From Patescibacteria group bacterium (GTDB taxonomy: Bacteria; Patescibacteriota; Patescibacteriia; Magasanikbacterales; GWA2-37-8), in contig JAQTYG010000006.1 in assembly GCA_028688375.1 (NCBI GenBank), positions 1 through 54,354 of the forward strand: DNA of 54,354 bases. Reading direction: 5' to 3'. How positions within the stretch are numbered: position 1 is the first letter of the stretch; each line of letters starts with the position of its first letter. A program made the translations under genes and the position numbers. Positions 46,687 through 54,354 of this stretch are shown piece by piece. Below the pieces are notes generated by a model. The model was not told the origin of the DNA and did not search any database. It saw only the letters and a list, made by a program, of their open reading frames with translations.

Positions 46687-47028
46687 TTACTTTTTTCCTT
46701 TATTTTTTAGCTGGATTACCGGTCCGAATATCACATCAAACACCCGCGCTTTACGCACTTGGCCACGTTCCGATTTGAGCCAGACATCGCCGGCCAAACG
46801 GTCGATTTTTGTCACCGTATATTCGAAGGTGCGCATATCATCGCCCAGCTTTGCCTTATAAACTTTTTTCTCTTTTAGACCGACGGCTTTCAGCCGGTCA
46901 GAAATTTTTTGCTTCTTAGCGTTGGCCACGTCCACCAAACCGTCGCTGACTTTACCGAACGCGTCGGCCCGGCGTTTTTGCCAAGAACGGTCCACGCTAC
47001 CGTTGCGACTATGTTTTTTTACGGACAT
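46687..47028 (-). CDS. Hypothetical basic protein
   Basis: 113-aa ORF. Confidence 0.55.
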   Translation of the reverse strand: MSVKKHSRNGSVDRSWQKRRADAFGKVSDGLVDVANAKKQKISDRLKAVGLKEKKVYKAKLGDDMRTFEYTVTKIDRLAGDVWLKSERGQVRKARVFDVIFGPVIQLKNKGKK

Positions 47029-47038
47029 ATATTTTGTG

Positions 47039-47458
47039 TTATCCCCTCCTTTCCAAGGAGGGGCTGGGGGTGGTTGCCGAGGCAGCGACCCATTTTTGAT
47101 TTAAGATTATACAAACATTATATAAATCGGCAAGAACATTTTTCAAATCATTCAAAATTTGTCCACTGTTATAACGACGAACCGTAATGCCGTTTAATTC
47201 TAAAAACTCATCTCTTGTCACATCTTTTTCAAACGCCTTTTCGTTGCCGTGCGTAATGCCGTCAACTTCAACGGCCAATTTCAATTTAGGGCAATAGAAA
47301 TCTACGACATACTTCCCGACTCCATGTTGCCGGCGAAATTTATAACCCAACGAACTGCAATTGATATGCTTCCAAAGAACAGCTTCGGATTTTGTCATTG
47401 AATGACGTAATTTATTCCGAAAATCAACATTTTTACGACGATTAAATATTTTCGTCAT
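47039..47458 (-). CDS. DUF559 (Vsr-like) endonuclease-domain protein
   Basis: LRHSMTKSEAVLWKHINCSSLGYKFRRQHGVGKYVVDFYCPKLKLAVEVDG; likely start MTKIFNRR at 47458. Confidence 0.88.
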   Translation of the reverse strand: MTKIFNRRKNVDFRNKLRHSMTKSEAVLWKHINCSSLGYKFRRQHGVGKYVVDFYCPKLKLAVEVDGITHGNEKAFEKDVTRDEFLELNGITVRRYNSGQILNDLKNVLADLYNVCIILNQKWVAASATTPSPSLERRG

Positions 47459-47519
47459 ACATTTTAAATCTCCGGCAACCCTCCCTGCCCTCCCTTGGTA
47501 AGGGAGGGACACGAGATGT

Positions 47520-48884
47520 TTACCCCACTATCACCCCACTCACTTCCTCCGTTTTTTCTTCCATCAATTCTTTGCTTCGCGCTTCCAAATTTAGCCGGAC
47601 CAAGGATTCGGTGTTGCTCAAGCGCACATTAAACCAAAAATCCGGATAGGTGAACGTCAAACCGTCCAGTTCATTTATGTTTGCGTCGGAATATTTTTCG
47701 CGCAGACGCTCTAACACGGCATTTTTGTCCGCCACTTGGAAATTTATCTCGCCCGAATGAAAATATTTTTTTAACGGCCGGGCGTAATCGGCCAAATTTC
47801 TATCGGCCTCGGTTAATTCTAAAAGCAATTTCAAAATCACCAGCATCGGCGCCTCGTAAACTCCGTGCGGAAATTTTACGAAAAAATGTCCGGATGATTC
47901 TCCGCCAAACACCGCCCCCACTTCCAACATTTGTTTCTTAATCAGCGAATGGCCGACGCGCGTCACGCTCGGCACTCCGCCATTGGCCAAAATCATGTCC
48001 TCGGTAATTTTTCCCGGACGGATATCGTAACAAATGGTCGCCTCCGGATACTGGCGCAGAAAAATTTTGGCCATAATACCCCGCAAAATCGCCGGCTCCA
48101 ACAGTCCGCCTTCGTTATCAATAAAAAATATCCGATCGCCGTCGCCATCCGTGGCAATGCCCAGGTCGGCTTTTTCCGCCAGAACTTTTTTCTTCAAATC
48201 GGCAATATTTTTTTCCTGAAACGGGTCGGCCTGATGCGCCGGAAAAGAACCGTCCAGTTCAAAATTCATTTTGACCAGTTCCACTTGCGGCAAATCAGCA
48301 AATAATTTTCCCAAATACTGCGCGCCCATGGCATTGGCCGGATCGGCTACAATTTTAAACTGGCGGATTTTTTTCAAATCAATCCCCCGCTCTTCATATT
48401 TTACCTGTTCACCAAGAATTCCTTCATGCATCGTGACTTCGCCTTTTCTCTCCGGCTCGGAAAACTCGCCGGCCTCGGTCATTTGTTTTATTTCCTCCAT
48501 CCCATTCCCCGCGCCGAGCGGTTTGGCATTTTCACGCGTAATTTTTATGCCATTGTATTCTTTGGGATTGTGCGAAGCCGATACCATCAACCCGCCGTCG
48601 GCGCCAAGATAACAAACGGCAAAATAAAAAGTCGGGGCTGAAACCAGTCCGACGTCAATCACGTCGGCGCCCTGCCCAGTCAGACCGCGGACAACGGCCT
48701 GGTGAAGCGCCGGCGAAGACAGGCGCATATCCCGGCCCACCACGACCGTCAGCGCCTCTTTTTTCAGTTCATTTTTCCGCAAAACCACAAAAGCGCGGGC
48801 GATTTTTTCCGCCAGTTCTTCGTTCAATTCATTGGGGTAAATTCCCCGCACGTCGTAGGCCTTAAATATGTTCGAAATACTCAT
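47520..48884 (-). CDS. Phosphomannomutase/phosphoglucomutase
   Basis: FKAYDVRGIYP, MVSASHNPKEYNGIK, ATDGDGDRI, GGESSGHFF. Confidence 0.94.
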   Translation of the reverse strand: MSISNIFKAYDVRGIYPNELNEELAEKIARAFVVLRKNELKKEALTVVVGRDMRLSSPALHQAVVRGLTGQGADVIDVGLVSAPTFYFAVCYLGADGGLMVSASHNPKEYNGIKITRENAKPLGAGNGMEEIKQMTEAGEFSEPERKGEVTMHEGILGEQVKYEERGIDLKKIRQFKIVADPANAMGAQYLGKLFADLPQVELVKMNFELDGSFPAHQADPFQEKNIADLKKKVLAEKADLGIATDGDGDRIFFIDNEGGLLEPAILRGIMAKIFLRQYPEATICYDIRPGKITEDMILANGGVPSVTRVGHSLIKKQMLEVGAVFGGESSGHFFVKFPHGVYEAPMLVILKLLLELTEADRNLADYARPLKKYFHSGEINFQVADKNAVLERLREKYSDANINELDGLTFTYPDFWFNVRLSNTESLVRLNLEARSKELMEEKTEEVSGVIVG

Positions 48885-48958
48885 AATTTAGAGAAAAATT
48901 AGCTTTGACTTCAGGTGCTATTCATTATATAATAGCCGAAAATAAATATCAAACAACT

Positions 48959-51472
48959 ATGAATTTTCTTGACCGATTTTCCACCCATTTAAAGGAGGTT
49001 TTGGCCAAAGCGATGCAAATGGCTAACCAGCTAAAAAACCGCGAAATAGAACCGCTTCATCTTTTGTTCGCCCTGATAAACGAAAAAGGCTCGGTGGCGG
49101 CGGAAATTTTGAATCACGCCAAACCCGACGCCAAAATAATGGAACAAATGCTCCTCGCCATTCCGGCCGAGCCCTCGCTCGGCGCCGCCGTACCGCAACA
49201 GGTGACCGAAAGCCAACTCCCCCCGCTCTCGCCGATGTCCAAGTCGGCTTTAGAAAAAGCGCTGATTGTGGCGCAGAGAAACAGCCACAATTTTCTCGGC
49301 ACCGAACACCTGCTGGCAGCTATTTTGGAAATGAATGACCCGCGCGTCGGCGATTTCCTTAAATTGAATAGAATAAAAAAGGCCACGATCCAAAAAGAAC
49401 TTGACGCCATGCTGGCCAGCGCCGCGCAATTCCCGCGTTTGGGCGAGGTGGCTGAAGCAGCCGAAAAAATTCAGGAAAATATGATGGAGCCGATCATGCC
49501 GGCCATGGCCCCGCGCAAAAAAAGAGGCAAAAAAACCGAATCGGCCTTGGATTTTTTCGCCGTCAACCTGACCGACCCGGAAGCGCAAAAAAATATTGAT
49601 CCGGTCATCGGCCGAGAAATGGAAATTGAGCGATTGATCCAAATTCTTTCCCGTCGGACAAAAAATAACCCGGTCCTGCTCGGCGACCCGGGCGTGGGCA
49701 AAACCGCCATCGTGGAAGGTTTGGCGAAAAAAATCACGGAAGGCGACGCGCCGGACATCTTACTCCGCAAAAAAATCTACGCTCTGGATATGGGCCTCTT
49801 AATCGCCGGCACCATGTACCGCGGTGAATTTGAAGGCCGGCTAAAAGAAGTGATTGACGAAGCCTCGGCCGACCCGGACGCCATTCTTTTTATTGATGAA
49901 ATGCACAATATCGTCGGCGCCGGCTCCAACCAAGGCACCATGGATGCCGCCAACTTGCTCAAACCGGCTTTGGCTCGCGGGCACATTCGTTGTATCGGTT
50001 CCACCACCCCGGCCGAGTTCAAAAAACATATTGAAAGCGACGCCGCTCTGGAACGCCGGTTCATGCCGATTATCGTGCGTGAACCATCGGCCGAAGAAAC
50101 CGTTAAAATCCTCAAAGGCATCAAAAAAAATTACGAAAATTATCATCAGGTAAAAATTACCGACCCGGCGATTGAGGCGGCGGTGGAATTTTCCAGCCGA
50201 TATATTTCCGGAAAATTTTTACCCGACAAAGCGATTGATATTTTGGACGAGACGGCGGCGGCCAAACGGCTGAACGCCAAAAACAGCGCCGAAGAAAATC
50301 TTTTATGGCAAACGCGCGAAGAACTGCGCCAAACCACCGGCCAAAAAGAAGAGGCCGCTTTGAATGATCGTTTTGACGAAGCGTTAAAATTGAAAGCCAA
50401 AGAAAAACAGCTGGGAGAAAAAATAACCCAACTGGAAAAAAATCTGGCTGACCAGCCGGCCAAAAACTACGGCATTGTTGACGCCGACGATATCATCCGC
50501 CAAATCGCCAAAATCACCGGTGTGGCGCCGACCGAACTGGTTTCGAACAGCCAAGAAAAATTTGAAAAAATTGAAGCGCAAATTAAAGAAGCCATCGTCG
50601 GACAAGACGAAACCATTTCACAGATAATCCGCCTGATCCGCCAAGCCGAACTCGGACTGTCCAATCCGGATCGGCCCCAAGCTTCGTTATTGTTCGTCGG
50701 TTCGACCGGCGTGGGCAAAACCGAACTGGCAAAAATTCTGGCCAAAACCCTCTACCCCAACCAGGACGCGCTGATTAAACTGGACATGTCGGAATTCAAC
50801 GAGGCTTTCGGCGCCTCCAAACTGCTTGGTTCCCCGGCCGGCTATGTCGGCTACAAAGAGGCCAACCAGTTCACCGACCGGCTCAAACTTAACCCCTATT
50901 CCGTGGTCTTATTTGATGAAATTGATAAAGCCCACGCGGACATTTTAAAGCTGCTGTTGCAGGTCTTGGAAGAGGGCCATATCACCGACGCCACCGGCAA
51001 GAAAATTTCTTTAAAACATGCTATAATAATACTAACGACCTCGCATGGCGCGGACGAGCTAAAAAAGGACTCGCTCGGTTTTGGCGCAAGCGAAGACGCG
51101 AGTACGGTCAACCGCCAGCGTCTGACGGACAAACTGAAGGAGCGCTTCTCCCCCGAGCTAATTAATCGCCTAGACCAGATTTGCTTTTTTAACGAATTGA
51201 CCGCCGCTAATCTGGCGGCCATCGCCGGATTGGAAATAAACCAGCTCAACGAACGATTGGAAAAATACCGAACCAAAATCAGCGCGGGGAACGAAATTTT
51301 GGAACGAATGGTCGGCCAACTGCCGGAAAAAAATAATAACGCCCGCGACATTCGGCAAAAAGTCCGTTCGGAAATAGAGAAATTAATGGCGGAAAAAATA
51401 ATAAACGGAACGGCGGAAAAAGAATATGTGCTGGTCTCGGATAAAAAAACACAAACGATTAAGATTAAATGA
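48959..51472 (+). CDS. clpC: ATP-dependent Clp protease ATP-binding subunit (ClpC/ClpB type)
   Basis: Two AAA+ modules: [15 protein letters not shown] and [16 protein letters not shown]-terminal Clp_N repeats. Confidence 0.93.
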   Translation: MNFLDRFSTHLKEVLAKAMQMANQLKNREIEPLHLLFALINEKGSVAAEILNHAKPDAKIMEQMLLAIPAEPSLGAAVPQQVTESQLPPLSPMSKSALEKALIVAQRNSHNFLGTEHLLAAILEMNDPRVGDFLKLNRIKKATIQKELDAMLASAAQFPRLGEVAEAAEKIQENMMEPIMPAMAPRKKRGKKTESALDFFAVNLTDPEAQKNIDPVIGREMEIERLIQILSRRTKNNPVLLGDPGVGKTAIVEGLAKKITEGDAPDILLRKKIYALDMGLLIAGTMYRGEFEGRLKEVIDEASADPDAILFIDEMHNIVGAGSNQGTMDAANLLKPALARGHIRCIGSTTPAEFKKHIESDAALERRFMPIIVREPSAEETVKILKGIKKNYENYHQVKITDPAIEAAVEFSSRYISGKFLPDKAIDILDETAAAKRLNAKNSAEENLLWQTREELRQTTGQKEEAALNDRFDEALKLKAKEKQLGEKITQLEKNLADQPAKNYGIVDADDIIRQIAKITGVAPTELVSNSQEKFEKIEAQIKEAIVGQDETISQIIRLIRQAELGLSNPDRPQASLLFVGSTGVGKTELAKILAKTLYPNQDALIKLDMSEFNEAFGASKLLGSPAGYVGYKEANQFTDRLKLNPYSVVLFDEIDKAHADILKLLLQVLEEGHITDATGKKISLKHAIIILTTSHGADELKKDSLGFGASEDASTVNRQRLTDKLKERFSPELINRLDQICFFNELTAANLAAIAGLEINQLNERLEKYRTKISAGNEILERMVGQLPEKNNNARDIRQKVRSEIEKLMAEKIINGTAEKEYVLVSDKKTQTIKIK

Positions 51473-51477
51473 TTACT

Positions 51478-52257
51478 ATGGCCGCGCAAAATCTCAATGA
51501 CAATAACGAGGAAGATTTTGACTTAGCGGCCATGACCAAAGAGCGCCAGCGCCAAGCCGAGCTGGACAGCGCCAGAGCCAGAGCTCGCCGCGCGGCCGCG
51601 TTGCAGCTCGCCGGCGCGCAGATTGAACAAATCGCCGCGCAAAACCGCGCCCCGGCCCAAGAGGAAGCCACTCTGGGCCATGGCGATATCGGCGAAGGGG
51701 CGGCGAAAAAACCGGCAAAAACCGAGGAAGAGGGCGCGGAACAAGAGGAAACCCCGGAAGGCGAAGGTGGTCTAACCGAAGAACAGCAAGCCACCGCGGC
51801 CGGACAGCGGGAAATGATCGGCGGACAGCCCACCGGCGCGGCCAGAGCGGCCATCACCAACGCGCAAAGACAAATCAATTTGTTAACAAAACAAACCAAA
51901 AAAATCAGCCAGGAAACGGAGAAAAAATTGTTTGTCCCCAAAAAAACATATCAAGCGTCGCAAATGAAAGACCGCTGGGTGAATGCCGTGAAAATAATCA
52001 GATACATGGGCGCGCTGGTTGCTTCTTTGTGGTGGACGATTGTCGTGCCGTTGATCGCGATACTAGTCATTATAGCGGTATTTTTACTCACGCTGGCCGG
52101 ATTTAATCTCGGCCCAAGCTCGGTCGCTACCCGCAAGTTAAAAATGGAATACGAAATGGCGAAACAAAAAGCGAAAGCGGAAGAAGAAAGACAGGCCGCG
52201 CCCCTGCAAAAACAAATCAGACAATACTACCAACAAATCAACCAACTAAACCAATAA
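51478..52257 (+). CDS. Hypothetical protein with central TM segment
   Basis: Long acidic/Ala-rich helix then TM IVVPLIAILVIIAVFLLTLAGF; start 51469 or 51478. Confidence 0.65.
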   Translation: MAAQNLNDNNEEDFDLAAMTKERQRQAELDSARARARRAAALQLAGAQIEQIAAQNRAPAQEEATLGHGDIGEGAAKKPAKTEEEGAEQEETPEGEGGLTEEQQATAAGQREMIGGQPTGAARAAITNAQRQINLLTKQTKKISQETEKKLFVPKKTYQASQMKDRWVNAVKIIRYMGALVASLWWTIVVPLIAILVIIAVFLLTLAGFNLGPSSVATRKLKMEYEMAKQKAKAEEERQAAPLQKQIRQYYQQINQLNQ

Positions 52258-52328
52258 AGTAAAACATAGCGGCCGTGGTATCCGTCACTTTATAAACTTT
52301 ATAACTTTACGAACTTTCTAACTCTTCT

Positions 52329-53558
52329 ATGTCCGACACCATAAAAAGAATCTTGTTAATCATCGGTTTACTGGCCATCACCGCCCTATTGGCCTTCGCG
52401 CTGTATTATCTTTTTAAAAAAGCCGGGCCGCTGGCCGAAGTCATCCCGACCGGCCCGACGGCCACACCAACTACTCCCGGCGGTTTGCCGTCAGCCGGCG
52501 GACGAGTAACTACCACCACGCCCGGCGCCCCGGGAGCGGGTGTCTTGCCGACGGCCGGCTACGTTCCGGGAGAACAACCGAGTTATTATCGCCCGGAAGC
52601 GGTGACAAAAATTTCCGAAGCGGCTCCGTCTTACTCTTCTCTGGACAAAGCCGGTGATGTCCGCTATTACAATCCCAATGACGGAAAATTTTATCGCGTC
52701 CAGCCGGACGGCACGACTAAAACATTAAGCGAACAACTGTTTTACAATGTACAAAAAGTGACTTGGGCGCCGAATAACGATAAGGCCGTGCTGGAGTATC
52801 CGGACGGCTCCAAAACCGTTTACAATTTTGAAACGCAAAAACAAGCCACTCTGCCGAAACACTGGGAAGAATTTTCTTTCGCTCCGGATGGCACACAAAT
52901 AGCCGCCAAGGCCATGGGATTATCCTCAGAAAATCGCTGGTTGGTTACGGTTAATGACGATGGCACCGGTACCAAATTGATTGAGCCGATGGGCGACAAC
53001 GCCGATAAAGTCATTATTGATTGGTCGCCCAGCCGCCAGGCCGTCGGTTTTTCCATGACCGGCAACGCCGAGGGTTTGTATCGCAAGGAAATTTTATTTG
53101 TCGGCTTGAACGGAGAAAATTTCAAATCCACGATTGTGGAAGGTTTGGGCTTCCAACCGCAGTGGTCGCCGACCGGAAAAAAGCTTTTATACAGCGTTTA
53201 CAGCTCGCGCACCGACTTGAAGCCGGAATTATGGGTAGTTGATTCTTATGGACAGCAGATTGGTTCCAACCGCAAGAGTTTCGAGCTCAATACCTGGGCC
53301 GACAAATGCGCTTTTGCCGGCGATACCACCATCTATTGCGCCGTGCCGCGCACTTTGCCGCAAGGCGCCGGGCTGAAGCCGGAAATAGCCGCCGGCACGC
53401 CGGATGATGTTTACAAAATTGACTTGGCTTCCGGTTTAAAAACCGTTATTCCGACCAATGGCAACTATTCCGTATCTAACATCTCTTACGACGAGACGAA
53501 CAAGCGCGTCATTTTTACCGATGCGTCGCAAAGCGGAATTTTTGAAATAAAAATTTAA
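52329..53558 (+). CDS. TolB/WD40-like beta-propeller protein, membrane anchored
   Basis: N-terminal TM; repeats such as WAPNNDKAVLEYPDG, FSFAPDGTQIAAKA, WSPTGKKLLYSVY. Confidence 0.75.
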   Translation: MSDTIKRILLIIGLLAITALLAFALYYLFKKAGPLAEVIPTGPTATPTTPGGLPSAGGRVTTTTPGAPGAGVLPTAGYVPGEQPSYYRPEAVTKISEAAPSYSSLDKAGDVRYYNPNDGKFYRVQPDGTTKTLSEQLFYNVQKVTWAPNNDKAVLEYPDGSKTVYNFETQKQATLPKHWEEFSFAPDGTQIAAKAMGLSSENRWLVTVNDDGTGTKLIEPMGDNADKVIIDWSPSRQAVGFSMTGNAEGLYRKEILFVGLNGENFKSTIVEGLGFQPQWSPTGKKLLYSVYSSRTDLKPELWVVDSYGQQIGSNRKSFELNTWADKCAFAGDTTIYCAVPRTLPQGAGLKPEIAAGTPDDVYKIDLASGLKTVIPTNGNYSVSNISYDETNKRVIFTDASQSGIFEIKI

Positions 53559-53585
53559 GATTAAAATAATCGCCCGGCCGACTAT

Positions 53586-54245
53586 ATGAAAAAGTTTTAT
53601 TTTATCTCTTTCGCCGTCGTAATCGCCTTCGCCGTTTTGTTATTTTACCAAATCCGCCAAACGAAAAATATTTCTATTGACCGCGCCAACAAACCGCTGA
53701 TTGAGGAGGCCGCGGTGGAAATTCCGGTTGACCCGAACGACCCGATTTACGGCAATCAGGGCGCGGCCATCACCGTAACTGAATTTATTGATTTAAACTC
53801 CGACTCGGGCCGACAAGTTCATGCCAAGATAAAAAAATTTGTCAGTGAGCACCCGACCGAAGTGCGTTTGATATGGAAAGACATGCCCTACTCCGGATTT
53901 TTTTCCGCCGGCGATTACCTGCCGCATCAAGCCGCCTGGTGCGTCTTCAAACAGGACAAAACAAAATATTGGGATTACCTGGACGCGATTATCCTCTTGC
54001 GCGGAAAAATTAACGTGGAAAAAAACCTATCCGCCGCGCTGGAGGAACAAAAACTCAATTTGTCCGCCTGGCAATATTGTTTGAATTCTTCCGAAGCCAA
54101 GGCGCGAATTGACGCTTCGGTTTCTTTGGCGAAATCGCTCGGCCTGAAAAAAGGCCCGGAAATTTTTATTAACAATAAAAAGGTTAATTTTCTGGATGAA
54201 ATTGATTTGGATAAATTACTGACCGAATTGATAAAAAAATATTAG
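53586..54245 (+). CDS. DsbA/thioredoxin-like protein lacking the CxxC motif
   Basis: DPIYGNQGAAITVTEFIDLNSDSGRQVHAKIKKF..., KKGPEIFINNKKVN; SDSG at the usual CPxC position. Confidence 0.7.
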   Translation: MKKFYFISFAVVIAFAVLLFYQIRQTKNISIDRANKPLIEEAAVEIPVDPNDPIYGNQGAAITVTEFIDLNSDSGRQVHAKIKKFVSEHPTEVRLIWKDMPYSGFFSAGDYLPHQAAWCVFKQDKTKYWDYLDAIILLRGKINVEKNLSAALEEQKLNLSAWQYCLNSSEAKARIDASVSLAKSLGLKKGPEIFINNKKVNFLDEIDLDKLLTELIKKY

Positions 54246-54354
54246 ATGGAATATAGAAGTTTGAAGTTGGAAGTTAGAAGAAATGTAACGAACTACGAAG
54301 GGTGTAGAAGTACAAAAATAAAAGTAAGGAATGAAGAGTAAAGAATAATTGCCT

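Noticed and set aside
54246-54354. gaagtttgaagttggaagttagaag low-complexity tail
   Set aside because: Looks like another intergenic repeat but is truncated by the window edge, so it cannot be evaluated.

Overview
The window looks like a Patescibacteria/CPR-type (Parcubacteria-like) chromosome segment. That is an inference from gene content, A-rich coding style and abundant short palindromic repeats. The housekeeping backbone includes trxA, infB, truB, rny, two HU genes, purB, a PRPP-synthetase-like gene, tsaD, mutM, dnaE, pheT/pheS, an rseP-like M50 protease, lemA, htpX, a phosphohexomutase and a ClpC/B ATPase. tRNA-Glu(TTC) and tRNA-Met(CAT) are present. Two accessory regions stand out. (1) An ~11.2-11.4 kb integrated element begins at tRNA-Glu (19-bp direct repeat 12910-12928 / 24096-24114). 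It carries a serine recombinase, an XRE + ImmA/IrrE regulatory pair, a divergent intergenic region with a 120-nt nested hairpin, and an orphan operon (small Cys protein, XRE-like protein, SEC-C protein, HEPN-like protein). At its right end is a second serine recombinase with two ~90-bp inverted-repeat pairs that share a short core, around an orphan ORF. (2) A 24-aa Cys-rich peptide gene (MKTGLKKRVAVKVLKCRCMTCDVN), absent from the ORF track, has a strong RBS and lies directly upstream of a radical SAM/SPASM gene. This is a candidate RiPP system; its maturase reading frame appears broken by 1 nt near the 3' end. Other observations: two candidate structured RNAs, a leader upstream of the first recombinase with competing pairings, palindromic repeats inserted in frame in tsaD and truB, and single-ORF nuclease genes (GIY-YIG, DUF559) each bracketed by palindromic repeats. 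All calls come from reading the sequence; no searches or folding calculations were run.
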